Of a DNA stretch of 64,000 nt, positions 12,784 to 26,134 are shown piece by piece. A program made the position numbers and the translations under genes. The stretch's first letter is position 1; each line of letters starts with the position of its first letter. The DNA is from Stenopsyche tienmushanensis (lineage: Eukaryota > Arthropoda > Insecta > Trichoptera > Stenopsychidae). The notes below the pieces were generated by a model. That model was not told the DNA's origin. It saw nothing but the letters and a program-made list of their open reading frames with translations, and did not search any database. The stretch is taken from positions 434,001 to 498,000 of the forward strand of contig WACJ01000550.1 of NCBI GenBank assembly GCA_008973525.1, given 5' to 3'.

Positions 12784-13011
12784 ATGGCCGCGCAGGGTGA
12801 CAACCTAATTGATTCAATCGTCGAAAAACACGTCGACATTGTCGTCCTGGATATTTTGTTATCGGTCATTATTTTGGTTTCGGCCACGGAAAATGTACAA
12901 TCCACAAAGGTCGATAAATACAAAGGACAAAATTTTGCCTCAGGGCTAAAATTTATACTGGGTTTGTTTCGAAACTTTGATTGGAGAGCGTTTTTGCTTA
13001 CGTATACATAG
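12784..13011 (+). CDS. Putative small membrane protein or 5' exon, unidentified
   Basis: A 75-residue frame starts at an ATG in good context (GACAATGGC). Upstream, 12660-12783 is GC-richer than the surroundings and looks like a leader, with TATAAAATCGTGG and CTCCGCCATTTTT. The N-terminus MAAQGDNLIDSIVEKH is followed by a hydrophobic run, IVVLDILLSVIILVSA (about residues 19-34), that could span a membrane, and then a basic stretch. Codon third positions are richer in G and C over the first 40 codons than in the flanks. It may be a complete small gene or the first exon of a longer one that splices downstream; I found no convincing next exon. No family was recognised. It could still be a chance ORF. 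Confidence 0.3.
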   Translation: MAAQGDNLIDSIVEKHVDIVVLDILLSVIILVSATENVQSTKVDKYKGQNFASGLKFILGLFRNFDWRAFLLTYT

Positions 13012-16000
13012 AGACATTACAAAAAGGCAGCAACAAAACACTTTTTAAATCCAACTATTTTTTTAATTGATTTGTCTAGTGGCTTTCAGTTATTAAAAAA
13101 ACCTACACATTTCAATACAAACAATAAAAAATATATCTTGAATCACCGATAATATTTTATCAATCCTCCCAACCACGTCTAGCGAAACCATTTCAATTAC
13201 TTCAGACAGGGCATTGTATTTTACGGATTTATACAATATCATTATAATTGTCATTTTCAAAAAATGTTGGTAGAGATTGATTACGATGAAGTTGTTGGCT
13301 GAAGTTGGTTGACTTAGCCGAATAATTGGATTTGAATTTATCGAATCTAGATACTTCTGCAAAAAATAAAACTTCAACTTCAAGCTGAAGAATGTCCAAA
13401 AAATAAAATATATCCCTCGCTTAATTGTGAAAAATAGGATCAAACCGTGTTATATAGGGTAAATCTGTTATTTTATGAAGCAACAATAAATTTATTAAGA
13501 CGGTCGTTATTAGTTGCTGATTTATTTAAATATCATGCACGTGATCAATTGCTTAACATGCTGTATTTTTGGAACTTTTCTTATTTTTAGAGCGTTCCTA
13601 CGGAATCGCTATTAAATATTTTGGTTTGCAAAATAAAATAATTAATACATACTGCTTTTATATTTTTCTGTTCCTTAAATTTATTTTTTAAACTAGTACA
13701 ATTATAAGTTGGTTGAATAAAATATACTTTACATAGATTTTTTTTGTATGTAATCAATATATTACATTTTTTTATATCGACTGCCTCATGCATTCAATTT
13801 GAAAGCCTTGCTCATTTTAGTTTCAAGAGTTCATGCAAGACAAATGGCAGAAATTATATTATTTTCAAGGACTAGACCCTTGGCCCCTTTGTCACAACAA
13901 ACCGCCCCAAGGCGAGTCCTTTGTTTATAAAACAATTAATGAACCCAGCCTCTATCAGAGCAGATGTATACACAAATCGCTGAAATAATGGATACATCAA
14001 TGACCCCATTGTGGTTTACACCCCCCCTAAATGAGCATACAAATGCACCCAAACAATTTTCAAATAATGATTATTTTCTATGCGCCCAACATTTATTTTA
14101 ACACGCAGATGGAAGTCTCGCAAGCACGCCACAAAGGAAGTGAATTAATCCTATTTGGTAAATAAGCCGAGCACTCGTCTTCGTAAGAGGCGGTCAAATT
14201 TCATATGCAGATGGACCCCGACGATGTCTTAACAATGTAAGCTAATTACGAGCAAGAACCACATTAAAGAACAAAAAAGAAACGGTAGCTGACAGCTGTA
14301 CGTCTATTGTCATTGTTTCTTCCACAAACAAAGCGTAACGATTAATCTCACTGAATAATTACGCAGACGGCTGAGGAAGTTCCATATTAGCTTTATTAAT
14401 ATGGCCGATATGACAGAAAGAACTTGTTGGAATTGTAAGACGACAGCTGAAGAAATCAACACATGGAACACTTCTCGGAATGCATGATTTCTGGGTTAAG
14501 CAGGTGATAAAAAATTGCAATATTCAAATAAATACCAATCGCCATGTTCAACTGCATTTAGTATGTAATTTCCAAGCATCAGATTATCATAATGAAATGT
14601 CTATCAATGTTGCAGCCATTTTTCTTCGATGTCAAAGGTTATGATCTCCTCGATAAGATATTTTTATATCAATCAAAAATAATAATTTTTCATTTTTCTA
14701 TTACCTATTGTATAATATTTACACTTAATATGGATGCTCTTAAAATATACAAAAGCATTATTGTTAAATTCAGGACGATATGCACGATATGTTCTTCCAC
14801 GCGTATAATAAGTATTAGCTTTAGGTTATTAAAAAAAATATTTGAACTTCCCTGGACGAAGCCGTCGGCACAAAAAAGGGAGAAAAACAATATACTTCAG
14901 GATAAACATTAGGATGCGCGTGCACTCTCTTATTATTCGTTTGTATTTCGATATTGCAATCAAATCCGCCTAACACCCATATTGATACAGAAACTTTTGC
15001 TATAATTTGAGACCACCCGTCGCTATAACGATGGGGTGATATTGAATACAATGAGCATAAAAAACGAGACAATTGACGCACTTTCGATGCAAAAAATATT
15101 TTTAGCCTAAATACACTGATTTATTATTTTTTTGCGCGATCAGATTCTGTGATAATTCGGGACTATTTTTAAATATCGAGATGTGTTCGCATATAAATTC
15201 GAATTTAATAGAGTCAAGTAGAACAATAGATTAGGCGGGAAGGGTCGTATTATAAAATACTCACCCGTTAGTCCTCTTATCATGAGAAAAATAGGAGGGT
15301 GTATAAAAAAAGAGGTTGTCCTGGTCATTAGTGCTTTATTTTGTCGTGTGGACGGCGTGTGGCATCAGTGTTCATATATTTTTTACAAATTAAGAATACT
15401 GCGCCACCAGGCAGAAAAATATCCGCATTTACGCGGTCATTTTTACGCGATCGTTTATGCATAGAACTGATAAATCCGAAAAAGCTATCAGATTTTCATG
15501 ACGCTAAAATTATAACTTAACATATAATTGAATTGAATTGAAAGAAGACGACTTGTTCATCATATTCAATTATTCCATGTGTATAGTATCTATTAGATTT
15601 GTAAGTTTCGGGAAAATGTAATCTTAAACGAAAACATTATGTAATATTATATATATCAGGGTTAAAAACGGATCGAAAACTCAGTAATAAGTGACTTTCT
15701 ACGTTTGTAAATCTTTATAAATTTCATGACAAATGATTAAGTTATAATATAAATAATTATCTCACGAATGTTATTTCTTTCCATCGAATAATCATTTTCC
15801 TTTAAAAAAATATCAATTTATCAGCTAATTCCACATTTAACTTTATTTTAGTAGATTCTTTGTCGACCGACGTTAATTTTCCTTGAACATTTATATTATG
15901 TAGTGAAAATCCCTTCTTAAATTTTACAAACTATTCTTTGATTATTATTTTTGATGACAGTATATCCATACATTTTAGTTATTTATTTTTGAGTAATTTT

Positions 16001-16092
16001 GTTCAATAATGTTTCTTTTCAATGAGATGTTCTTAGCATTGCAGTCTTCTATTCAAACCAAGAGAGCTTTCTTCATCTTATATTTTATTACT
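13012..16092. other. AT-rich non-coding interval
   Basis: No gene is supported. Open frames such as 13093-13443 on - and 14592-14912 on + are made of AT-rich codons and hydrophobic residues with no recognisable motif. Positions about 15700-15860 show weak similarity in word order to 4290-4430 (AATCTTTATA..TTTCATGA), probably an old dispersed repeat. Confidence 0.4.
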
Positions 16093-16828
16093 GGACTCAA
16101 ATAAACTTCAGCGTATTTCAACATGCGATCATCTTCTCCAACGATATAATAGTCAATCTTTTTTGAAGAGACTTATCCCTGGAGATAAAAGTTGGATACT
16201 CTATGAGAATATCCAACGTAAACGGTCATGGATCAAGGGTACAGAAGCTTTAACTGTAGCTAAATCTGACCTACATCCAAAAAAAAAGTTTTGCTATGCA
16301 TTTGGTGGGACTAGAAAGGGGTAGTTTATTATGAGCTACTTCAGCAAGGTGAAACGATCAATTCAACAAAATATTGTTTCTAACTAGACAATTTAAAGGA
16401 TGCAATTGCCAGAAAACAGCCAGAATTAGCGAACAGACGAGGTGTTGTTTTTCATCACGATAACGCCAGGCCTCATGTATCTTTGCTCGTCAGAAATAAA
16501 TTATTATCATTTGACTAGGATGTTTTACCTCATCCTCCACACTCTCCAGACATTGCTCCTTCAGATTATTATTTATTTCTTTCATTGAAAAATTCTTTAC
16601 GTGGTAAAAATTTGAATTCAAAAAATGATATAAAAATGTACCTTGATCAATGTTTTGCCAACAAACCTGGGAAATTTTGTCAAGAAGGCATTATGAGGCT
16701 TCCAAAGAGATGGAGAAAGGTAATAGAACAGAATGGATTATATATTATTCAATAAATTTTGATGTAATACAAATTATTGTTTATTTTTTTCTTAATATAA
16801 AAACGAAAGAAACTTATGGGACACCCAT
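16093..16828 (+). mobile_element. mariner element, copy B (5'-truncated)
   Basis: The same family as 1742-2636 and 22873-23759, beginning near the words GACTCAAATAAACTTC and ending at the right TIR (ACTTATGGGACACCC). The left TIR and the N-terminal DNA-binding part of the transposase are absent. The catalytic block HHDNARPHV is intact at the codon level around 16451-16480. The tail encodes the usual C-terminal stretch before the right TIR, and an open frame runs there from 16650. A TAG replaces a tryptophan codon near 16517, and other indels are present. Loss of one TIR means it cannot be mobilised as it stands. Confidence 0.88.
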
Positions 16829-19800
16829 ATTTCAAAAATTTTATATTAAAATGTAAATAAAATTAAGATTTATTAGATAGAGGCGCACAGCTCTACACTT
16901 GTGCATATAAACGATTTCAAAATATTTTGAATTATTCCATTCCACGAACCGATAAATAAATAGATGCCCGCGTCTAGCGCGTCGCTCCAGTTTGTTTTAT
17001 CCTTTGTTAACATTTAACCGAGAACAAACGATCGGATTGCAGAGGGTTGCAGGGGCGGGCGCTGCGCCCCGGGGGCTCCACTATATCTCATTAGAGTCTC
17101 ACGGTACTGGGCTAAGCCTCCAATTTTTCTATAATTACGCTTTTTACCAGATCAAATTTACATAAAACCTAACGTATTTACATCTTAATCCAAAGCTGCA
17201 TTGTTACCCTCTAACAAATATCGAATATCCTATATTCCACATCCCGGACAAACACTTCATAAATCTGTTGGTCATCAGCTGGATTAGGCTATTATTCACT
17301 CGAAACGTCGATACCTGGAGTGTTTCCAGTTTGACGTTTCAATTTGGAGGCTTTCATTGTTTGTTTTTCAATCAGCTTGCACAATATGTAGCATTTTCAA
17401 ACATTCGTAGAGATATTGCAGAGAAAAAAAATAAAATAAACAATAATAACGAGCCAAAGGTGCAACCGCACGAGCCTGACGTGTATATTTCAAAGGACCT
17501 TTGTCAGATATCGTGTTGTATCCTAAATGTTAAAAGATATATGGTGATGAATTAATATATCTTGTGGCAGCTACATGGATTGACAACCTTTTCTTGAAGT
17601 AATTTCAACAGTATCGAACGATGATAAATCTTATTAATTCAATTATTATTGAATTTCAAGTGGAATAAGCACATTTTCATAACTTATGAGAAAAACAAAT
17701 CTTTACATTAAAGTTATCCTTTTCTAAGATATTTACTATTGAAAATTACAATTCATAGCAATGAAATATTATAGATATTTTTAGTATAATAACCTATTAA
17801 TTCATATTTATATTATTAAATCACAAAAATAATTTTGATCCACAAATTAATCATGAACTTTTTTGATGATCCTAACATATAATATTTCCAGTTTTAGATT
17901 GTCAGTAAATCGTCTACCCCAAGAAAAATATATTCACTCCATTATCGTGAATTGTTAATTTTTCCACTTTATAAATTCTTCATAGATATTTTTACATATT
18001 TGTGTAAACGCTTAGAAATATTTTTCATAGATAGAAATTGAACATAGATTATTGAATTGGAGAAATAAGCTATATATGTGACGATTTATTGATATGCTAA
18101 ATATTTTAACATTCATTTAAGAGTCCAAGATTTATCAAATAATGGCTATACTTTTCTATGATTGAAAATATGAAATCAATCAATTTAAATGATCAGAATT
18201 GGAAGATTAATATAACATATATTTAATTTTTTTCGCTATAGATTGTTGCCTATTTCTGTGTTTGATTCCCGCCTCTGCCGGTAAAGTTCCTAAATGGAAA
18301 GGAAATAAGTAGAAAAGATCTTTAGCATTTTTGTGGATGAATATGTCGCGGCGGGGTCTGAAGGGAAGACCCGTGGCGCACAGGGCACGTCCACAAAATG
18401 ACCATCAGTCAATATTGAATGTCAGCAGTAAACTTTTGTTGTCCACCTTAACGAGCCCATATCTTTTTAGATTATCTTATTGTTGGACGCAGGCTCCACC
18501 TTGTCGAGGCCCCCTGGACATGCCAGCAATGACACAATGCCAAATCTGCAAACCGACAAGAGTTAACGCGTCCACATTCAAGCGGGAACACGAATCACTC
18601 CACTTTTATTGGCACGTTAACGGAAACGGTTGTATTATAGCAATACATCACAACTTCTTTTATAGGGGATGATGACTTTGAGTTGTAACCTTTGGAATTC
18701 GGCAATGAATCGAAAAAATGTACATTTTAATACAATTTACAAAGAATCAACCTCAATAGAAGGGATGATATTGATTTTAACAGAATTGACAAAATCCTAT
18801 CAAATCGCTAGCTAGGTTTGTGCTTTATTATGCTTTATATTTGAATATGTTTTATTGAAGATATTTCGATGTATACATAATATATATAATAGAATCGTAT
18901 CAATTGAGTGCGTGCAATACAATATACGCTATGAAAAAATGTTGCTCGAAGCATAGGATGTTCATGAAAAAAACATGTTTCTTATTAAAGTATAAATGGA
19001 CCCTTGTTATATTAATTTGGCAGACAAGTCTAAATTAAAGACAAGTTGAAGATTTGTATAATAGGACAGATGTTGAACGATATGGTACTTAAACAATGTC
19101 ATACCTCTATATAAGGATCTTCATCTGCATCTGTCAACTACCATCAGGTGGACCATGATAAGCATCGTGTGGCTCTATTGTTCTTGCGCAGTTCTTTCAG
19201 TCGACTGCACTGTTGTTCAGTTCCAACCTTTCTAGGCAAGAATTCTTCTTTCAGGATGAAGTCTTTCGCGGAAGGCCCGGTGCTCGTGCTTGAGGACACT
19301 GAAAACACGTAATAAACAAATAAAGACGTCGCGCTGCCGCCGCTCGTGCACAATGGCGTTCATTGAAAGGCTTTTGGATATTTGAAGTTTGAATAAAAGA
19401 GCTTCGTTAACGCCGCGAGTTGACACCTGCCGACTCGACAACAATTGTAGCAACGGCGCACCCCTCAGTAAGATTCTGCTCACAAATTACCAACCGATTT
19501 ATTAGTTTTACACCGGGCGCTTCTTTTTAATGGCCAATCAACAATTGCCAGATGCTTTAGATTTGTTCAGACGTTCTGCGAGGGATGCATAGCAAATTCG
19601 TGGCCAAAAATTGTCAAAAAACCATTGAACTTCGATTGAGACCTAATTTAAATCAAGAATGATCGTATTTGAGCTAAATAGCTTTTTAGAGTTCAAATAA
19701 CCAGAGCTCTTTGAGAAATGAATTACAACATACATTTAAGCATCGTATAAGGTCGAGCGATAATCTTGCAATTGAATAGCTAATATATTATGATTTTATA

Positions 19801-22800
19801 CGAGAAGTAAAGAACATGACTAACAAAAAATAAAATATCTTAGAAGGGCGTTTTAATTTTTAGTCACATTCGTCGATTGTTATTATTGGATATATGTTCA
19901 AAATTCTCAGCTCCAACTTCTCCAATTTTTTCAGTTTCAATCTTCAAATTTTGCTCTAGTAAACTCTATCTGTGATCCGTTTTCAAAATTATAAATTAGA
20001 TATGAATCTGCTCAATGAGTAAAATGGTCGCCTCTATGGAAAATCACAAATCCCGCTACAAAAAATGGAATATATGGATGTAATATTGTGGTAATTCTAG
20101 CTGTTTGATTGAGGTTTTTGATGTAAAAAAATATTTTAAAAATTTACATATTTACATGTCTATCAGTTAATTTCAACACCTGATACGAGGAAATTAATTT
20201 ATCTACACAAATAGAAAAAAAATTCTTCACTTTTTCATCAATTTAACTCCATTTTTGATCTCTTTTTAAAATTATGAAATAGAAATAGATCTAAGGTCCC
20301 AAGAAATCCCAATTCAAGTTCTTTAGACACTTGACACAGTCTTATCGAATCATAGAATAGAAGAATTACAGAATTTATCACATATAAATTGCATACTTTC
20401 CAGTAAATTTACCTTATACCCTTAAAATATATACATTTTCACATACATTATAAATTAATCTGATGAATAATGTCAAGTATATAATATAAATAATTCTTGA
20501 ATTTTATATGAGCAATTTTTGAATAGATGTATCTAAAAAATAATTTAATGCTGATCGTTAATGCCATGTAATACGTACATATTAAATCTACCCTTCGCAT
20601 CCAGCTTATCCAGAGTACTCGTGTTTCAATTACAACATTTTCTCCTCCACCTAGCCAGTGTCAAATATTTACTGTCCCCATGGAACCAATAATATAAAAA
20701 CACTCGTAAATCGTACGATCCCATAAGCTTTGCTGACGAAATATGATATCATTCGAGCTTTCCATATGCATATAAAAGTTTCAGGCATAGTAGTAGATCC
20801 TTTGACTTAGACTGCCTTATTAAAAATACGCAAATCCGCTTACGGCATGTAAATTTGTTTAGAATCGTGGTCTTTCAGAGAATTTCTAATTTTTCTCACG
20901 TATGATATCGTTACGTGTGTGTTCACAACAAAGCGTGTTTATTTCGGCCATGTTTTGAAAATAGCTCCATATGTACACATTTGAAATGAACGACACGTCC
21001 ATCTTCAATAGAAGGATAGAATATAATAATGTATTTTATGTATTCAAAAGCCACGTCTGCGTGAAGGTGTCTATGGAACTTCAAGCGTGATCCAGTCGCC
21101 GCAACACCAATGGTTCTACCAACTATCCTATTAAAATATTTATAATTTATAATATGTATCAATATACCGTAAAATTAAAAAGTTACAATACTTATTTAAA
21201 AAATATCAAATAATCAATGTGCTTTAATTTTTTGCATAGTATTGGATTTGGGCATGATAGTATCTTTTCGTTTCAGTTCATCTGCACGCGTTATAAAGAT
21301 CAATCATAAGGAAATATTAACAGGAGTTGTAACCGAATGTAAATGGCAATCAACGAGAGCATTCAAAACTCTGACAAAATATTAAAATGGACGCCCCAAA
21401 CAAGATTAGGTCGCATCGCCAAACAACCATAAGAATGGATCCTTTTGAATCCTTTGGAAGCAGCATTTCAATTCTGCGTGTTTTCGCCATTGTTCACCTT
21501 AATAGCAATGTGTTTCCATCTCATACCTGTCCTAGAAAGTGACTTATCACTTATTCGATTGCTCAAACAAAATCGGATTTCGAGAAATGTGCTAAGATCA
21601 CCCGCTGAGAAGATCGGCTTACGTACTGTGTAAACTAATTTTGAATGTGAAAAGAATGGGCATTCATGCCTTTGCTGATAGATTGTAAATGTCCTGAGAA
21701 TGAATAGCGGAATGAAAACCAATTTTAGCTACCAGTTTTAGTAAAAAGCCATTATCTTTACTCTAGAAAGTTTCTGGGAAATTTCTCCAGCTGCTGAAGC
21801 GAATTCCATAAACGATAAATGGAAATGAATAAGAAGCAACAGATTTACAATTGGGAATAAATTGAAGCTAAAGGCCATTTGCATACATTTGAGAAATATC
21901 TAAGCAATTGATGAAGAACCATCATTAGCTACCAGTTTAAAAAAAACCGCTTAAATTGCTTAGTATCCTGAATAAAATCATTTTCAATATGTCCAACAAA
22001 TTCTAATTAGCATTGATGATTAATCATGTGTCAAAAGTCAATATATTTAAAACGTTAATATTATATTTTTAAAAATATTTAATAATTAATCTATATTTAA
22101 ACATCTAAAAGAACTTATAAAATATGCTCATGAATTCACTTCCATTTAAATTTATAAATCTTTCTTGTACTTGCCTAAATAATCGTTACACGTCTAACTT
22201 TTTTGTACTAGATTAGGATTCATTATTTATTTAATTTTTTTAATAATACCGTAAATAGCTTGTATAATATTTCCAATCGATCGCTTAGACACAGATCCAT
22301 CCTCTTAGTTTTGAAAGAATAAATACTAAAATGAATTAAGTGGAACAGGGTCGCCAATACATCAATGATTTTAGGGGTATGTTGTCCTGGTTTTAAGCAT
22401 GTGGGGATGATAATAGGAAATCCCCAAATAGATCTTCTTTGGAGAATGTCTCCATTAAATTGATAAATATGGGAGAGTACGAATTTAATTTGCAAGGGCA
22501 CAAAAGAAGCTATAATATTTCATTTCTAAATTTGAATGTTTAATTTTTAGAAGCATTTGAATTTCAATTTATACAATTATAAAAAAGCATAGTTCAAGCA
22601 AATATGTCGTGCAATTGACTGATTGCAAAAATGACAGTTTTCAATGAAGTTGACTCATTAGAATTTCATGGTATGTCGTTTGAAAATCTGTTCAGTAAAT
22701 ACTGTATGTATATCTTCAAAACATGACTTTTTATACGCGGTAATCTATCCCTAGGATTTATTTAACGTGCAAAAATAGAATTAAATTAATGAAATTGAGC

Positions 22801-22872
22801 AAGGATTGTCCTCAATAGTGAAAATGAACCAAAATGGTTGTTAGTTGAATGAGCAACAAAATAAGAGAATTA
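16829..22872. other. Non-coding interval
   Basis: No gene is supported. Positions 17030-17075 hold a short, very GC-rich run (GGGCGCTGCGCCCCGGGGG) that can form a hairpin. Positions 18330-18670 and 19140-19490 are GC-richer, with overlapping open frames on one or both strands but no recognisable domain. Positions 19945-20295 contain a diverged repeat also found at 24050-24345. The rest is AT-rich. Confidence 0.4.
19945..20295 (+). repeat. Diverged direct repeat F, copy 1
   Basis: An ordered series of words here, including a block near AAAAAATGGAATAT, TTCTAGCT..TTGATT, TTACATATTTACATG and ATGAGGAAA-like sequence, recurs in the same order and orientation at 24050-24345. The segment also begins and ends with related words (AACTCTATCTGTGATC at the start; AACTCCATTTTTGATCTC near the end), suggesting a unit of about 280 bases that was once tandem. 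No coding or terminal inverted repeats are seen. Confidence 0.55.
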
Positions 22873-23759
22873 TTAGGGTGTCCCATAAGTTTCTTTCGTT
22901 TTCATATTAAGAAAAAATAAACAATAATTTGTGTTACATCAAAATTTATTGAATAATATATAATCCATTCTGTTCTATTACCTTTCTCCATCTCTCCGGA
23001 AGCCTCATAATGCCTTCTTGCCAAAATTTCCCAGGTTTGTTGGCAAAACATTGATCAAGGTACATTTTTATATCATTTTTTGAATTCAAATTTTTACCAC
23101 GTAAAGAATTTTTCAATGAAAGAAATAAATAATAATCTGAAGGGGCAATGTCCGGAGAGTATGGAGAATGAGGTAAAACATCCCAGTCAAATGATAATCA
23201 TTTATTTCTGACGAGCAAAGATACATGAGGTCTGGCGTTATCGTGATGAAAAACAACGCCTCGTCTGTTCGCTAATTCTAGCCGTTTTCTGGTAATTGCA
23301 TCCTTTAGATTGTCTAGTTGGAAACAATATTTTGTTGAATTGATTGTTTCATTTTGCTGAAGTAGCTTATAATAAACTACCCCCTTGCAATCCCACCAAA
23401 TGCATAGCAAAACTTTTTTTGGATGTAGGCCAGGTTTAGCTACAGTTAAAGCTTCTGTACCCTTAGTCCAAGACCGTTTACGTTGGATATTCTCATAGAG
23501 TATCCAATTTTAACCTCCAGTAATAAGTCTCTTCGAAAAATGTTGGCTATTATGTCGTTGGAGTAGAAGATCGCATGTTAAAATACACTGAAGTTTATTT
23601 GAGTCAGTCAGTTCCAAATTGTCAGATGATTATGGACGAATGTTCGTGGAATTTCTAACTTGTTAGCTATTTCGCGAACAGTATATCGTGGGTTTTCTTC
23701 AACCATGGCTATGATTAGATCTGTGTTCATTTGAGAAAGACACTTATGGGACAACCTAA
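22873..23759 (-). mobile_element. mariner element, copy C (best-preserved ends)
   Basis: An 887-bp element flanked by TA on both sides. The end at 22873 reads TTAGGGTGTCCCATAAGT and the other end, reverse-complemented, TTAGGTTGTCCCATAAGT. The transposase is on the minus strand. A 70-codon frame at 23198-23410 includes GVVYYKLLQQNETINSTKYC and the catalytic block HHDNARPHVS. The next catalytic block (YSP-IAPSDYYLF-like) follows in reverse complement near 23120-23165. An in-frame stop and frame changes show it is not functional. Of the three copies this one keeps both TIRs and the full-length interior. Confidence 0.92.
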
Positions 23760-24049
23760 TAAAATTTGTATTTTCAGAAAGTATCCTGAAAAAAAGATGG
23801 GATGGACAAAGATTATTTTCTTAGACCAAACGTCTCCCAAACCTTTTACCTTAATACCTATTAACATCAAAATTATAAATGAATAAAAAACAATCATTTT
23901 TGTACATTATATATAACAAGCATATATGCATAACTGTCTGTTTTATGTACAAATTTTTGATATTAATCATTTAAAACTTCTAAAAAATGCGTATTTTATT
24001 GAAAATCAAATCATAATCAAATCGTCAAATTTGGATTAGTTATATTTTA

Positions 24050-24345
24050 AAAGCTTAAAGTAAATCTGGTCACCTCCATGAAACATCAAAAATCCTCCTG
24101 CAAAAAATGAAATATTTGTAAATAATATGATATTCTTTTAATTCTAGCTTTTTGATTAGGAGTTTTGATTTAAAGAAACATGTTTATAATTTACATATTT
24201 ACATGATTTACATTACTAAATTAAAAGTTCTGATATGAGGAAAGTAATTTATCTATTTAAACAGCTTTATAAAAATACTCCCTTCACTGTTTCGTCGATT
24301 AAACTCTATCTATGATATCTTTTTAAAATTATAAAATAGAAATGC
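24050..24345 (+). repeat. Diverged direct repeat F, copy 2
   Basis: The partner of 19945-20295, starting near AAATCTGGTCACCTCCATG and ending near the block AACTCTATCTATGATATC. The mariner copy C lies between the two. See copy 1 for the shared words. Confidence 0.55.
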
Positions 24346-26134
24346 AGTCTTTTGTGATATGAATTTTAACTACAAAAGTTCTTTATTGTTCCAGAAAGCA
24401 GTCGACATAAAATTTACAGCAGATTTTCATCATTTTTATCATAATCTTATCATCAATCGTTGGATAAATGTTTCGAATATATTCTTATATCCTCTACTGC
24501 TCATAAAATCTTCATTCATCTGTAAAAATCAAGCATTCAACTATTTTATACATTTTTCAGAAGTCATTTCCATACGATGCTCAGCTCGGCTCTCATCCCC
24601 AATTAATGTATTTGCTTCTAATTTCTTCTACTTTTTTACGAATTTAACTCTGTAACATGAAAGAACAACATTGCTGTCTTCTTCTTTAGTAAAATAATAT
24701 ATAACAAATATTTATTCCAAGTTTTTGATCCTGTTACACACATGTTCATTTGATATGCAGTCACTCTAATAGTTGAAATATCATTTAAATTTGCCATAAA
24801 TTGTATATTCGTCCTTGGTTTACTTAAAGTCTTCGCGGTATCAACATGATTCCCAGCATTGGGAAATATTAAACAGTCACACGATCGTGATGGTACAATA
24901 AATATAATTTAGACATCAGCATGGTTGGGTCGTCGTGGGAGTGTCGGCAAACATTTAAGCATTAATGATGACAATACAGTGTTAAATATGGTTAAAAATG
25001 TGTTGCAATAATCACTATATATGTAATTGAAGAATGTCCGGAGCAAAGGTTACCGACCCATGCATGCGTACATCTCTTATCCCGGCGGTATGTTTCAAAG
25101 GAGTATCCCAACAAATGAAGTCATTTATCTGAAACCATTGGCCGGCGTTAGTGACACGTCTCATTCGCTACGCAGATTTATTCTGTGTACACGAAAAGAT
25201 TGTAGGTAGGTAACCGCCGCCATTGTCAGCTAACTCAGTCATCTAAAACATTTTAAGCTGCCAAGTAAAAAAGAAAAATTTAAAACATACTCCAAATGAT
25301 CTTTGAAACGAGGGCCAAACGATGTACTAACTCAAATTTTTATCAATTTTCGAATCTGATAAATTGCGAAAATATCATACGTAGAGCCTTCAAATCATAT
25401 TATTAAGGTGATGCAAAAATAAGGTAACACCAAATGCCAAAGGTTTCACATCACTAATTTGTAACCAAACACTGATTGCCGGCTTGCAAACTTAATGCGC
25501 CAACATCGTACAGTTTAAAGATTTAAACGCGCGTATAAGACGTCCCAAAATGATATGGTTATTTTGCAACTCATTATCCATTTAAAGGGCTTCCATAAGC
25601 AATCGTTGATTTTTTTATAATTCATATACATGTATTATTTAGAATTATTTGAGAGATAAATAAAAAAATTAAATAATACCTCTTTCTATATTTCGAACCT
25701 CTTGTCGAGCTCATGGACATGGAACAACTGCCGCCAAATATTATCCCACAGATCCATCAGTTTTCTCAGAAGTTACATTGTTTTATTCTTTACTTCAATA
25801 ATAGAAAAGGATTCATCTGAGAGTAAACTTGACCCTAAAAAAAGAATTACATGTAACCATTTTATAAAAAAACTGCATCATTTCTCATAACATATTCAGA
25901 ATATACATTTAACAGTATCGAATTGCTGTTACTTCATTTGGAAATATTTACTTTTAATTTCATATTTAACAATAATCAGATCGATCGCCATTAATACCCC
26001 TTTATGCCTATTCAGCAATTTCAATAGCATTCTGATCATGAATTATTATAATATCGTCATTTATAAAGTAATTATAAGAGTCTAATTGTTTCATTTCATC
26101 AATACTGTCCATTTTCTTCAAATTTTCAATGAAA
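24346..26134. other. Non-coding interval
   Basis: Nothing supportable as a gene was seen. The frame at 24359-24655 is AT-rich and without motif. The short GC-richer frame at 25027-25209 matches nothing I recognise. Confidence 0.4.

Noticed and set aside
17030..17075. GC-rich hairpin as possible terminator or RNA gene
   Set aside because: Short isolated inverted repeat with no conserved RNA features; rho-independent termination does not apply in this genome type.
18331..18672. 113-codon + frame with two CxxC-like pairs
   Set aside because: Cys spacing does not fit a zinc-finger class and the codon pattern gives no support.
19144..19483. Overlapping minus-strand frames rich in Arg and Ser
   Set aside because: Mutually overlapping frames in a GC-richer patch, none with a recognisable motif.
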